From Jaltomata sinuosa (taxonomy: Eukaryota > Streptophyta > Magnoliopsida > Solanales > Solanaceae), in the NCBI GenBank assembly GCA_003996215.1, contig QJPP01001807.1, positions 346,501 to 410,500 of the forward strand: a stretch of DNA of 64,000 nucleotides. Reading direction: 5' to 3'. The notes under the pieces were generated by a model that did not search any database, was not told where the DNA came from, and saw only the letters and a program-made list of their open reading frames with translations. This document shows positions 11,738-24,480 of the stretch, in pieces (the stretch's first letter is position 1; every line of letters begins with the position of its first letter). The position numbers were made by a program, and so were the translations under genes.

Positions 11738-12532
11738 CACATGCATTGGATCAAGGTCTATTACATACATCACATGCATTGGATCAGGGTGTACATCTAC
11801 ACCATGTGTATTGGAACGGAGTTGCATGCCTGCCCAACATATACATTGCATTGCATTCATTAACATTTAGTTATTATGTCTTCAGGGCTGCAGGTGGTTA
11901 TGTTTACTACTATTGTGTGATTCGAGGATGGGACAGGTAAGGTATTTCAGACTGTTATTGATTATGTACATGTTATGTCTGGTGTATTATGGTTTCTGTT
12001 TTGGTTGTGATGTTAGTTTTTCTATGCCTTACATATTTGGTACATTATTTTGCATTGATGCCCTATTTCCTGGGGTCATTGCATTTATGCCTGTAGGTTA
12101 ATAGATAAACAATACTCCTCATTGTGCATTGTCAAGTTTAGCGAATGGTTGGCAACCTCTATTTTCCCAGGGTTGTTGAGATAGGAGACTTATTGTGATT
12201 TGTGTAGCTGATAGATGAGTTGGGCCCCTGTCCCGACTATATATTGGCAATAATAATCTTAGAGGCTTGTAGATGTAAATTGTGGGTTCTATAAGTTAGG
12301 TGTGGCTTTGTCGGCCTTGTTTTAGCTGTTGTTTCTGATTTGGCCTCATCAGCCTTATGTGCATAAAAATGTTTTAAGTTATTTACTCTTGTAGACATTG
12401 TTGTGTATGATGGCCTTATCGGCCCAGATTTCTTGTAGTTTCGAGTCTTGAAGTTGCGTGATTTTAGTCGGTTTGCTCGGTCAAATGAGGCACCAGGTGT
12501 TGATCATACCTTCTCGTGTTTAGGGCATGACA
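11738..12532 (+). repeat. LTR fragment K, plus orientation
   Basis: The segment ends GGGCATGACA at 12532, like the other LTR ends in this window. It carries repeated tggcctcatcagcc / tggccttatcggcc words at 12310-12440, and the acatgcattggatca word twice near 11741 and 11772. Its start is missing at the junction with V. No coding seen; the short open frames at 11746-12101 look incidental. Confidence 0.5.
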
Positions 12533-14504
12533 CTATATTAGAAAAATGCAGCAAGAGTAGTATGAGCACAAAAATCTGGGTACTTAGGAGGCATCATTGC
12601 CGACCGAGTAAGAGTTAACAACTATATCATTAAAAAATGTTAAGAACCCTGCAATCAGAAGAATCCAACAATAAAGTAAAAGACAGTCAATAAGGAGCAA
12701 TACAAAGCACAATGATAACATGAAATGCAATGCAATGTCCAATGATTCTATCTATATATACCCCCTCCATGGAACATGATGTGAGGTAGGACCCACAAGA
12801 GACTCTTGAAGCACATATACCACCCGAAAAAGACCTCGGGTTAGTTAGAAACGACCTTGACAAAATAACACCATAAAGTACCCAGAAGTAACCTCGAGTT
12901 CCCATCTCCTTGCAACAACCATTATTCCATATCCATATTCCATGAAAAATGAATATGTATGCATAATCACAACAAAAAAGGAATTAAGATGCATCAAATA
13001 TATACAAATGTCCTTCTCATCACAATACCATAGGCTTGAAGCCTTCTCGATTAACATATTTACTTTCAAAATAGTGCCCTTAGACCACATTTCATCAATT
13101 TAAGCAAATTGCATTCAAAATGATGCCTATCTTGGTAGAATAACCTCTCATATACGACAAATGCATGAAACTGAGACTCGATAATGGTACAATTTTAAGT
13201 CATAAGCCATCTATCAGCTAAACCTCAATCTTAGATTCCACAACATCAATTCAATTCATCCAATCCTCTAAACCAACATTTTGTCCAACCCGTAACATAT
13301 TTTATACAATAAGTTACTATCCAAGCTAAGTCTGATAAAAGTAAGTCATAACCTACCTCAAAGGCCGAGAAAATGCACCATAAACCCTCACACCATCGAT
13401 TTTCCTATGCACAAAGCATAAAAATGCTCCTAATCTAATCAAAACAAGATCCATATAAGCATACGAATCTATCAATACCCATATCACAATATAAGTTGGG
13501 GTCAAAATCGGGTCCAATAAATCAACCCTAAGGCCCAATGTCAAAACTAAAATTATTCTTTGACGTTAGTTTACCCAAAATATAAGGAACTCAAATATGA
13601 AATATCATAAAAAATGGGGTTCATATCGACCCTCAAATAGCCAAAAAAGATTTCTTAAGTTTAGGAGAAGAACCCTCAAATTCCAATACCCATACATGGT
13701 TAAATGATGAAATAATCGACAAATCAATGGAGAAATACCAATTAGAGAGTAGGAATCTTACCCCCACAATGCAATCTCTAAATAGCTTCAAAAATCTCCC
13801 CGATTTGAGCTCAAAATCTCCTTAAATCAAATTAGGAAGTCTAAGTCCAAAAATGGAATTAAATCTTTCCAAGTCCCAGGTGTTCTTCGCAAACACAGCT
13901 GCCATACCCAACTCAACCCCTTGTGAATTCAAGGCCTATCTTGCGAATGTATAAGACTAACCCAAATCTAGCCTGACCCTTTACCTCCTCAAAAACAAAA
14001 GGTCAAACAACAAACGTCAGGACCCAAACTCGTCCTTCTTTGCAAATGCGGTGATCCTCTCGCAAACGCATTGAAGGATCACTGCACCAAATATCAGCAA
14101 TGCTAAAAATAACCGATATCTTGAAACAAATCCTTGAAACTTATCCAAAACCTCCCAAACACAAACTAATAGTACAAACTGATCATAAAACACATTTTAG
14201 ACCTGTTGGAATCATCAAATCACCCTTTCGAGGTCGTTTTGACCATATATTGATCGTGGTTGACTCTAAGATAAAGAAATTCTAGAATTCCACCCCAGGG
14301 TCCAAAACACCCCCGAATGCCTCATGAACTATGTCGAACCTCCAACTAGGTCATAAACCACTCTCTAGACCCAGTGGGATCATCCAAATCAAATTCGATC
14401 TCGCGAATCCCAAATGTTGACATTGGTCAAACTTCCTAAGTTTTGAACTTTCAAAACTCAAAAACCCATGCAAAATGCATCTGGTCACCTCAAGAATTGT
14501 GTCA
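12533..14504 (-). repeat. 3' LTR of chromovirus C
   Basis: Minus-strand reading starts TGACACAATTCTTGAGG at 14504, just after a polypurine-like tgtggggatggg (14505-14516). The left end lies where LTR fragment K finishes at 12532; the exact boundary is uncertain. A head-to-head pair of TTGAC boxes occurs near 14413-14427 and cgcaaa(t/c)gcg words cluster at 13890-14070. Confidence 0.6.
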
Positions 14505-14619
14505 CCCATCCCCACAAGTAATTAATAGCTAACCAATACTATAGAGAGGGTCAAACAAGGGAAAAAAAGTAAAAATCACAAAACAATTACTACCAAAACA
14601 CATGATCATCCTCAAACAT

Positions 14620-16035
14620 AAAGAGATAGAATGTACTTGAATGGTCAAAAGTTAGGGACATCTGCTCCATATGTCTAAATCAGTCTCCTAAAAGGCCTCT
14701 TCCACTAGACGATGTCTACACTACACCTTCACAGATGCTATCTCTTTAGACCTTTACTTTTGAATCTGCCTATCTAAAATAGCCATAGGCTCCTTCTCGA
14801 AGGCCAAATTTTGATCCAACTGTACCTAGCCCACTAAATCACATGTGAGCTATCCGAATGATACTTCTTCAACATAGACACATGAAAAATTGGGTGAACA
14901 CCTGAGAGACCTAGAGGTAAGGCTAGATTATAAGTACAATATATTGTAATACCTTAAAAGAACTAGTAAACCAAGTGTTGAGATTAACCTTCTTATCAAA
15001 CCTCATGACACTCTTTATGGGCAATACCTTTGGCAATAACTTCTCCCTAACCAAGAACTCTAAGTTTCAAATCTTTTGGGCAAATAGCTCTTTTATCTGC
15101 TCCAAGTTGTAAGAAGTCATTCCTAGGTCCTAAGGAATCTCTTAACAAGTCTATGCCTCAAAGTCTGAACTAAATGCATCAAGCCAACCCACCAGAAATC
15201 TACACCTTCTACCATATAAAGCCTCAAACAGAGCCAACTGGATTCTAGAATAGTAATTGTTATTGTAAGCAAACTTGGCCAAGGGAAAAAATTTGTCTCG
15301 CTGATTAATAACACTTGCTCGTAGCACATCCTCAAAGACTTGTATGGTCCTCTCTAACTGACTATCAATATGGGGGTGAAATGATGTGCTAAGCTTGACT
15401 TGGGTACCTAACTCCTTCTACACCGACCTCTAGATATGTGAACTAGGTACCCTTATTTGATAAGATAGAAATAGGCACCCCATGTTGATGAACTATATCT
15501 TGGATGGAGATAATGGTCAATATTTCTAAGTTATACGTAGTCTAAATTGACATGTAATGAGGGGACTCGGTTAACCTATCATCAATGACCCAAATTGCAT
15601 CAAATTTTCTTAAAGTCTGTGGCAAGCCTACCACAAAGTCCATAGTTATTTTCTCCCACTTCTACTCCTAAATAGGCATCCTTTGAGTCAACCACTTGGT
15701 CTTTGATGTTCATACTTCAGTTGTTGGCAATTCAAGGACCGAGACACATACTCTATGATGTCTCTCTTTATTCTACACTACCAGTAATGTTCCTTCAAGT
15801 CATGGTACATCTCCGCTGCTCCTGGATAAATAGAATACTAGGAACTGTGATACTCTTTCATAATTAATTTAGTCAAATCACCTACTCTAGGAACACAAAT
15901 ACGTACCTTGATCCTCAAAAGACCTTCCTTATCTAAAATTATATCTTTAGCTGTACCTTTCAACACTTTACTTTGAATCAACCTCAACTTCTCATCCACA
16001 AACTATTGAGTGTTGTGCTACTCTAATACTATAGA
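14620..16035 (-). pseudogene. int: Integrase (and chromodomain remnant) of chromovirus C
   Basis: Minus-strand translation in mixed frames gives the zinc-binding segment VPRVGDLTKLIMKEYH..YSIYPGAAEMYHDL then LNCQQLKYEHQRP at about 15660-15910. The core follows with FDAIWVIDDRLTESPHY and HGVPISILSNKGT at about 15440-15610, where the second catalytic Asp of the usual SDRGT has become Asn. IFHVSMLKKY near 14870 marks the GPY/F region. The chromodomain near 14720-14830 is barely readable. Dozens of stops and shifts are present. Confidence 0.72.
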
Positions 16036-16902
16036 CTAAGCCTCTACACAAGCGAGAATCCTAATGAGCTAAAAAATATAAAGTCTCATTAACATGTTAG
16101 CCAAGGATTGAATATCTAAGGCCAAAGAACAATCCTCCCTATTGGTAATGCAAGACGTCTCATACTCACTGCCTTCCTATTCAAGGCATCACCCACTATA
16201 TTGGCTTTGCCTAAATGATAAAATATCATCATATCATAATCCTTAGAAACTCCAACTACCTATGCTATCTCAAATTAAGATCCATCTGAATGAATATATA
16301 TTTGTAGGCTATGATGGTTTATGAAGATCTCACAATAAACACCGTAAAGTAATGCCTCCAATTCTTCAAAGCAAAGACTACCATCGCCAACTTCAAGTCA
16401 TGTGTCGGGTAGTTCTTCTCCTAAATCTTTAGTTTTCTGGAAGCATATGTAATAACTTTTCCCTTTAATATCAACACAAACCCAAGGCCAATCTTAAAAG
16501 TATCAAAAATACATTGTAAAGCCCTTACTCTTTACATGTTAAGTCAGAATTAGAGCCAAAGCCAACAAAGACTTAAGCTTTTGAAAGCTCCCTTCAAACT
16601 CATCAGACTACTAGAAAGTCATATTCTTCTGAATCATTTAGTCAAAAGAGATGTGATCAAATAGACCCTCTATAAAATGCTTGTAGTTGCCAGCCAATCC
16701 AACAAAGCTCCAAATCTTTATAGGTGAAGTAGGCCTAGCCCAATCTCGAACCACCTTAATCTTTTTCAGATCCACCATAATACTATTCTTGGACACCACA
16801 TGCCCAAGAATACCACAGAATCAAGCCATAACTCACACTTAGAAAATTTAGAATAAATCCACCCATCCTTCAATACGTGAAGCACAATCCTCAAATGCTT
16901 CT
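16036..16902 (-). pseudogene. pol: RT end and RNase H of chromovirus C
   Basis: The minus strand reads HLRIVLHVLKDGWIYSKFSKCE, then LGHVVSKNSIMVD.KKIKVVRDWARPTSP, then SFVGLAGNYKHFIEG, the usual RT-thumb and connection blocks. RNase H follows, ending HLGKANIVGDALNRK near 16190. The catalytic RT palm would lie beyond 16902 but is replaced by the W LTR. Numerous stops are seen. Confidence 0.72.
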
Positions 16903-17264
16903 ATAACAACCTGTTCAGTCGTTATTAAAAGGCACCTCGTTATGGGTGAGCTATTTGTGTGAAGAATGGGTTAGAAAACTTTCGAGTTAGCGAGTTAGAA
17001 AAGTTGGGGCTCGATTAGTCTTAGACAAATACTAAGCGAGGTAAGGTCTAGGGTAATCCGAGAAAGAATTGGGTAAAATGTCTAAAGTTGAGCTAATTTT
17101 TGCATTAGCTAAAGCGTTAGGGAGTCTGTAGGACTTTTTGAAAGCTAATTCAGGTGAGTATAACTCTCGATATCGAAGTTGACGTGAAAGAGTTGGTTTG
17201 GAACATCAGGATTTTGGTGTGTTGTAAAATGGGTCATTTTAGTAGATTTTCTGAGGTTTTGTTC

Positions 17265-17425
17265 TATGTCTACTGCTATATAGCAGTTGACACTGTGCTA
17301 CAACCATGACTAATATAGTGGAGAAATTCCCACTATTGCAGAAGTTAAGGTAGTCAACTCTGCTATAGCGGGCGACTACCGCTATGGCGGTACCGCTATA
17401 GCAAGATTTGGCCACTATAGTAGAA
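17265..17425 (+). repeat. Cluster of CTATAG-type palindromes in the W LTR
   Basis: Short self-complementary words built on GCTATAGC recur here: a perfect 14-bp palindrome at 17273-17286, then ccactattgc, gctatagcggg, ccgctatggcggtacc, ccgctatagc and gccactatag. The cluster ends about 30 bp before a TATA-like TTTTATAATTT. The 3' LTR carries the same cluster at about 24850-25005, so it belongs to the element. Confidence 0.7.
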
Positions 17426-18069
17426 CAACAGGACAAGAAAATCCAAAATCGAGTTTTATAATTTCATTCTATCCCCTTCAGCCCCAAAAAATAGATTAGT
17501 GTTACTCCAAAAACCCTCCTAGGCTGCTCTAATACTTGGGAGCCATGGGAAGGGGAAATTCTGGCTAAAAGGCTGCGAAACCATGGATTTTGGGAATGTA
17601 ATCCGTTAGGAAATGCTTTCACGGAGCCAGAATATACGTGGTGCAGCTACTTGGCGTCCAAGTAGGCTAGGTTCTTTTCATTTAGTAGACTTAGACCCAT
17701 TTCCATTTCATATTGTTGTTATAGATAGAAAGAAGAATTTATGTTTAGGCCTATGGGCACAAAGTCTGGAGGAATATGGAATGTTTTAGCTAGTTGATCG
17801 GTTAGGGAATGATAATGTGGGACAATATGGTTCTTTCCTGGTTCATTTATAATTGTTAAATGGGTGTGATGATAGATTCCAGGAATTTAGACTGTTAGGC
17901 AGGTTCAGGAAACTGGGAGTGTTATGGGAAAATATAGCAGGTTATAGTATACCTTTAGGAATGTTTCTATTAAAGGAAGAGTTGCGAACAGGAAGGGTTG
18001 GAGTCTCAATGTTATGGGAATGCTTTTATGTACTGTGTTTGTCTTGAAGGAGGGTTCCTGAATGGGTGC

Positions 18070-20177
18070 TGTAACACACCAGAAGTCAAACCAGCTTTCT
18101 AAGTTTAAAACTCTTAAAAAAAAGTTCAAGTTTCTAGGGATCACGGGTCCAAACCATGAACCGTGGTTTGAACCATGAGTCGTGGAATAAAGCCATGGTT
18201 TGTCTTCTACAGTTCAACCTCTAATCTGAGAACCACGAGTTGATTCTAAGGATCATAAATCACCCTACAAACCATACTGTTAACTCATGGAACTTGATCT
18301 GAGGGTTGACTGTTTCCTCAGAGAACCACGAGTGACTTCTACGGACCATAGTCTGAACCACAGACTGTACTGTCCACTCATGAAACTTAATCAGAGGTTA
18401 CTAAATTCCCTAGGAACTATGACTCAGGTCTACGAACCATAGTCCACTCTACGAGTCATCTTTTTGACTCGTAGAACCTATTCTGCAGCCTGTCTTTTGT
18501 CTTAAGAACCACGAGTCGTGGTTCAATCTACGACCCGTGGAACCCATCCATGGAACCTAAAGCCAAGAAATTTTACAGCTTTTGTTGATTAAATCCCAGG
18601 GGTATTTTTATAATTACCCATCCTTATAACTCCTAATGAGGTCATTTTGGCCATTCATAGCATGATTTCTGAATCTATTAGCCTAAGTCCCTTCTCATTA
18701 CCTTATTTATCTACCAAATTTAGAAAAGAACTCCTTCAAGCTCCAATTCTCAAGCTCAAAATTCAAGCCTCCTTTTCTTTTCAATTTCAGTTGGGTTAGC
18801 ATCAATCAAGGTATGTGGGTATTCATTAAGGGTTTTCCTCTCACCCTTAAGACCAAATCCCCAAATCTTTACTTTGATTTAGCAATTTATGAAATTAGGG
18901 TTTCTTACCCAAATTGGGGAAAAGTTATGGGTTTTATTTTAAAGCCTCAATTCATGATTTCTCATCTATTACCCATGCTTTCATTGAAGTTTTATAAATG
19001 TTTTCAAAAGCCAATATGTCAAGTATAAAATTTAGCATGATTCCTTCGAATTGCATGTCTTCAAGTAAAATTGGTATGCTTAGATAGCATGACCTCAGTT
19101 TTCATAAAATTACATGCCTGATTCTTCAAGCTATAATTTTAGAAAGGAAAGTATATCTTGAATTATGGTTTTGCAAAGCTTTAAGACTCATGATATGAAT
19201 TTGTATGACATCAGATATGTCTCTACGCTTTATGAATAAATTTGACATTAGATATGTCATTAGTTATGATCAGTTTTGTATCCAGATTTGCATCAGTATT
19301 GTATGAGCTATACGTAAAATTTTGGGAGTAGTATTTAGCACCGAGTTGAAAAGGGTGAGAGTACCCTTAGTCCCAAAACTACGTTCCTCCGTAGGTTCTA
19401 AGTCCCCTTAGTTTGGCATCAGATTTCGTGATCACGCCACAGTCATTCCTTTATACCTTGGCAGGTATATTGGGTCTTTTAAATAGGGCGTATACATCAG
19501 ATTCCATGTAGCTCACATACTCTATGTCAGTTAGAGAACCTCCCACATAAATAATATCAGGTTTTAAAATGCATTGACTCTTTGCCTTCAGACTTCAGAA
19601 TTATTATGATTACTATGATATTTTGTATATCTTACTTTGGAATCGAATTGAGTCTCTTGCATTTCAGTTTTAGACTTATAGCATGACTTCAGCTTTACAA
19701 GTTTATTTAGCATGTATATCTCAGATTATTGTCTAACTCTTATACTCAATACATCCTATAGTACTGATGCATTTTACACTGCATCTTTTTACGATGCAGA
19801 TTCAGGCACCTGCCCTCAGACTCATGGCTAGACTATGCCAGACATTCAGCTGATTATTGGTGAGTCCTCATTATTCGAGGACTAGAGTTAGAGTGTCCAT
19901 CTTTATGCTTTCATTTTAGATTTTGAGTAAGCTGGGGTCTGTCCCAACAAATCTTTATGACAGTTAGAGGCTTTTCAGACATAGACAGTATTTGAGTCTC
20001 CTTTTGGTTTGTAATCCTATTTTACTTGATTAGCTATACATTTGACTACGGATTTTCCTATTATGCTTCTGTTTATCTATTGATTTATCTGAGTTATGCT
20101 ATGACTAAGGTTTAGCTTGGGGAACCTGTGGTCCCAGGTCCCATGTTACGTCAAGAGGGTAGCCTCGGGGTGTGACA
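18070..20177 (+). mobile_element. Solo LTR of family 1 with target-site duplication
   Basis: The 2108-bp segment starts TGTAACACACC and ends GGGTGTGACA, like the 2041-bp LTR of chromovirus E. It is flanked by the 5-bp direct repeat GGTGC at 18065-18069 and 20178-20182, placed inside the W LTR. No primer site or interior is attached, so LTR-LTR recombination removed the rest after insertion. It contains a TATA-like TTTATAATT at 18607-18615 preceded by the palindrome cluster. The small open frame at 18813-19028 is incidental. Confidence 0.92.
18140..18545 (+). repeat. Cluster of CCACGAGT/ACTCGTGG self-complementary words
   Basis: About a dozen variants of gaaccacgagtcgtggttc occur, both as whole inverted pairs and as half-sites. 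The best copy, 18506-18524, has perfect 9-bp arms around one base. The homologous LTRs of E carry the cluster at 54580-54915 and 61640-61990 (minus orientation). It ends about 55 bp before the TATA-like site. Confidence 0.8.
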
Positions 20178-20607
20178 GGTGCATCTAAAGAATATGTGTC
20201 TAAAGTGTAAGCTGAGGATTTGTCTTTGAGTGGGTCTAATTATACATTATTGTTTGTATTTGTTGATGGTCCCATGAGTGGATCGAGTTTAATTTTTGAA
20301 ACTATGATTATTGCATATCAGCACATGAGAGGTCGGGTAGTTAAACTTAAGTGTAGGGTTGGTCTTAGTGTAGACCGGGATGTCATGTTGAAAACTTAGG
20401 TGATGATTATGGCTTTCCTAATATTAAATATATGTTCATGTACTATCGCTTAGTATTGTATGAGATGCATGCTTAGGGAATGTGATTATGAATGTCTAAT
20501 TGTCTGGTTATTAGACATGTGAAATGAACTTGGTTTTGTTGCCTATTGGTTTACAAGTGTGATTTTGTTCATTGTTTATTGACTATTGGATTTTGTGTAA
20601 CATTCGG

Positions 20608-20798
20608 TTGGCTCGGGTACCATGCCTGGTATGAGATATTTATCGATTATCTCGGGTACCACGCCTACTACATGTTCTATAATGATTGGCTTAGGTACCA
20701 TGCTTGGTACATGATACTTATCAGTTGGCTCGGGTACTACACTGGTATAAGTTCTATTATGGTTGGCTCAGGTACCACATCTAGTACGGTATAGGGTG
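20608..20798 (+). repeat. Minisatellite, ~39-bp unit x5, in the W LTR
   Basis: Units begin near 20608, 20647, 20685, 20724 and 20762 and share the core ggctcgggtaccatgcctgg followed by an AT-rich tail. Copies are diverged by several substitutions each. The array encodes nothing convincing. Confidence 0.85.
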
Positions 20799-20808
20799 TT
20801 ACATATAT

Positions 20809-20980
20809 GTTAGTTCCTTGAGCGAACCGGGTTATCTATTATTGATGTTCTTTACATGTTAGTCCCTTGAGTGAATCGAGTTATCTGTTATTGATGTTCT
20901 TTACAAGTTGGTTCCTTGAGTGAACTGGGTTATCTGTTATTGATGTTCTTCACATGTTGGGTTCCTGAGAGGGCCAGGAT
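20809..20980 (+). repeat. Minisatellite, 49-bp unit x3.5, in the W LTR
   Basis: Units begin at 20809, 20858, 20907 and 20956, an exact 49-bp period, with shared text gttccttgagtgaa and tctgttattgatgttctt. The fourth unit is partial. It follows the 39-bp array after about 10 bases. Confidence 0.88.
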
Positions 20981-21569
20981 TTATTATTATTTGGCATATA
21001 ATTGGTCCATGAAGGGCCATGTTGGTATGGTTAAGTGACAAGGTGGTCCTTCTATGACCCGGGGTCGCATGTTATATCGCATAGATGATGTCTTAGGGAT
21101 CCTTGGGAGATCTGGGTGGGTTGAAAGTTCTGACATAATTATATGTGGTTTGTTTACTTGCATAGAGGGGTGTGACTTATAAGATGATTGAGTCTGGTTT
21201 TTGGCTGGGGTTTTATTGATAGTCATATGGACTTGGTTGATTCATATTGTTGAAGCGTATTGCAAGAGAGGTGAAAGATGAGTAAACTGAAAGGGCCTAA
21301 GGTTCATAAAGATTCAGGTTTGACTGGGTTAATAAAACAAGGCTAGTATTTGGTGAGTTCCTGAACCGATGAGGTGTCAAGGGTAAGAAACCTTGGGGGT
21401 TGAATACGCAGGACTCACAAGTAACCCATTGTTTGGATAAGGGCTAAGGGTCAAGGTGGTTGACTTAGGATCTTAATTTAAGTAAGGGTGGTAAATCATG
21501 GTTTTGTAAGTTGTCTCTCAACTGGCTAGCAGGGGTGGATAGTAGACCTGAATGTTGAAACTGGAAACT

Positions 21570-21665
21570 CTGACTTGGGAAGTCTAGTGCTAAGGATGAC
21601 TTGGAAAGTCTAGAGTTAAGCGTGACCTAGGAGGTCCTAATGTTAAGTGTGATTGTGGGAAGGCC
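21570..21665 (+). repeat. Short degenerate tandem repeat, ~27-bp unit
   Basis: Variants of gacttgggaagtctagtgctaagg recur about four times, the later ones as gacctaggaggtcctaatgtt and gattgtgggaagg. It lies in the same LTR block as the two minisatellites above. Confidence 0.6.
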
Positions 21666-22293
21666 ATAGGTGATACGTTGGACCAGGATGGGATGGTACA
21701 AAGTCTCCCATGCTGTGGAGTTAGCAGTAGAGCAGGATAGGAAGGCTTGGGACAAAACGTGTAAGTTCTTACTATCAATATCATGGTGGGTGAATGGAAT
21801 GTTGAAGGGAATGAATTATTGTAACTATTGCATATTTTCTCTTGATTTCTTGTATTATGGTATGTGGTGGATTTGAGTCAACTGATGATGTATATTGATA
21901 TGTGTCGTTTGTACTGATACTACTCTTGCTATACCTTTTGGTATAATCTGTTTGCAGGGTCAGTGATGTTTCTTAGGTACCGAAAGATGGTGATCTCCAA
22001 CACCTTTTGTCCTTCGATTCCATGATGGAAGTTGTGTCTCTTTTACAATTTTCTGTACTTTTCATTTAGAGCTCTTGTACCTATTTTGACCAGATTCCTA
22101 GGGAGAGTTGATTCAAATTTGTAAAAAGATGTTTACTGCTTTAAGTTATAAATGTTTTCCTTAGATTAAAAAGAGTGTTTTCTCATGGTTTGTATAATTT
22201 CTGCATTGCCTATTGGACAAAAGGGGTAAGCATTCTCCTATCTAGGTATTTAGAGTAGGTACCCGCACAGCTCGGTAGTTGGGTCATGACAAA

Positions 22294-22306
22294 TGGCATC
22301 AGAGCC
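22294..22306 (+). other. Primer-binding site of W (tRNA-iMet type)
   Basis: TGGCATCAGAGCC lies two bases after the LTR end TGACA. One base differs from the tRNA-iMet consensus. Confidence 0.78.
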
Positions 22307-24480
22307 TAGGTTACCGATCTCCCAGTATAAGAGCAAAATGTAGAATAGAGTCCTGTGAATTAGTGTGTTGACGTCCACCTCTAATCTTTGGGAAGCTATG
22401 AAATATTGTAGGAAATATCTCTTTTCTTTCATTAATTTCATGCGGTTTGTTACTTTCTTGTATGGGTCGAGTCCAATTGGTATCTCGACAAGAAAAAAAA
22501 TGTCATTTGACTCTGATTGAAATTACACAAGCAAGGGAAATTGGAACCGGGAAGGTTCTAATTGGTATCTGGCCTGGGAGGCTATGTAAAGGTATGAATG
22601 AATCAGCTAATGGTCATCCATGAGGTGAATAAAAGGTAATGAAACTAATTTGATTGAGTGTTGAAGCTTGAGACTTGTGATTGTATGCATTGCATTGTTT
22701 GAATAACTGCGAATGTGTGGTGTATAATTGCTTGAGTTACCTTGAAATTTATGGTTAGTGAAGAGTCTTAACTTGGTTATGTGTTAATGATCGAAGGAAT
22801 TCTTGTTATGTGATTTCAAGTGGAAAACAGTATGCTAAATGCTGGGCAGGGTCTTATCATTGGTAAAATGATAAGGGAAAAATGATACATATACTTATGG
22901 AAACTTATGTTTCAAGTGGTTGGTATGTGAATAAGTAGCAGGAACAAGGGCTATTATTGCTTATAGCGGGAACTGGGGTAAGAAAATCTTTGTGGTAACT
23001 CGTGATTGTGACTTAAGGAAAATTTATTCCGGCCTTAAATTTTGTGATTACTTTAGTGGTAAATTGCGGTATGCCTAAATTGGAATAGTTTGCATTACAT
23101 TTGGGTATGGACTTACCGTTTGTATAGATGGTAAGGGAACAAAAAGGGATTGATGACTGTGGGGAAGCTCTAGTTTTGGGACAGCCAGGATTGGCTGGGA
23201 ACCATAGAAAGAAAAAAAGGGTATTAGTAGTGTACGATAGCGGGAATGTGTTATTGTACGCGGTTCTGGTGTGTTTCCTAACTGATTTTATGATAATGTG
23301 GTGCTAAATTCTCAACTACGCATAGTTGAGGTTGGTCTTGAGGTTATGTTTTAAGACCATAATGCAATTTCATGTGTTAATGTTGAAAACAGGGAAGGGG
23401 AATAAGAGGATTTTGTAGAGAATGGTAAATTTTCTGGGCTGCTACTGTAGGGGGGTCTCCATAGAGGTGTGCAAGCCGTTATAGTAGGATGGGCAGGGCA
23501 TAATCCCTGTCCTGTTTTCCCCTATTTTGTTTTTTATTCCTGGGTCATTTTAAACTGTTAGGTAAGCTGCAAGCTATTGCATGAATTATTTAGCATCCAT
23601 GTGCAATAAAAAGAAAGGGTAGATATGGTAGCCTGGGGTATTGGTAAAATTATGATTGGTCATTGGTGAGAATAGTCACCCATGTAAAATTTGTCAAAAT
23701 GACCAATAATTGACTGAGTAGTGTTAGACACTGCTCATAGGCTTATGTTCTGAAGGTGATTATTTGTTGGTTTATTAATAATGATCCTTAGTGGTAGGGT
23801 TGGTTGAGGGAGTGGGCTTATTAAATGGATTCTTTAACATTATTATCCCTCTTGTCGATCATGATAATACATGGTGTTACTGCTCATTGAGTGATGAGGG
23901 TGTGCTCACTATAACATTGGTTAGGGTGTAAGTGCCCGTGTAGAATTTTCCCTATGACGTGAGTTGACAAAAATCTCAATCTAGGATGAGTTTTAATGAT
24001 TTTCAGTGTTGTGTGGTTTAGATATACTTGGTTTCTTGGGGCATAGTGTTGATAGGATCAAGGTGATATCATGATATGCGAGGAGCATAGTATCTCGTAG
24101 AAGCTTCAGAATGGAGTTCGGGTTAGTAGAACTCCGGGTATAGCATTTAACATAAAGGGATTTAGTCCTCGTGGCATGGGAAATTTTTTCGTTTGTTAAG
24201 TGTGAATTTCTTTCACTCCGGTGTTTTGACGAGGCCCCGGATTTCTTGGGTAAATCTAATTAGCCTTGTGTAGCTCAAAGGATGAAATTTCTTGATAGAG
24301 CGGGAGTGAATTAAATTTCAGTTGAGTTGGGTACATCGAGAGTTTTAAATGTTTTGGTGGTTCGCATAAGGTTATGATTACGCTGTCACGACAGAGCATA
24401 AGGTGCAAGGGTTAGGCTCATTCTTTTCTTTTTTCCTTAAAGATCATTCGAGGATGAATGATGGGTAAATTGGTATCTGT
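22307..24480 (+). other. Non-coding interior of W
   Basis: This 2.2-kb stretch lies between primer site and 3' LTR. I see no gag, protease or pol motif in any frame and hardly an open frame above 60 codons. Near the end is ttcctt…cattcgaggatgaatga at 24434-24463, the same word that precedes the polypurine tract of chromovirus A, followed by a weak purine tract. It could hold packaging or dimerisation signals, but nothing specific is visible. Confidence 0.65.

Larger units (their letters stand above)
12533..16902 (-). mobile_element. Chromovirus C (minus strand), truncated and very old
   Basis: On the minus strand the order is RT end, RNase H, integrase, chromodomain remnant, polypurine tract, LTR. 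The gag, protease and most of RT are absent because element W starts at about 16903 inside RT; the other half of C is not found beyond W. Decay is heavier than in A or E: almost no open frame exceeds 70 codons. Confidence 0.75.
16903..22291 (+). repeat. 5' LTR of W, split by a family 1 solo LTR
   Basis: The LTR consists of 16903-18069 and 20183-22291 around the solo LTR at 18070-20177. The first block matches the 3' LTR; the second has no partner in the window because the 3' LTR is truncated. It ends GGTCATGACA at 22291, two bases before the primer site. A TATA-like TTTTATAATTT occurs at 17454-17464 and again in the 3' LTR near 25032. The second block holds three minisatellite arrays. Confidence 0.7.

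Noticed and set aside
20608..20980. Regular short repeats that might suggest a CRISPR-like array
   Set aside because: Units are adjacent with no unique spacers, diverged, and lie within a plant LTR; they are minisatellites.
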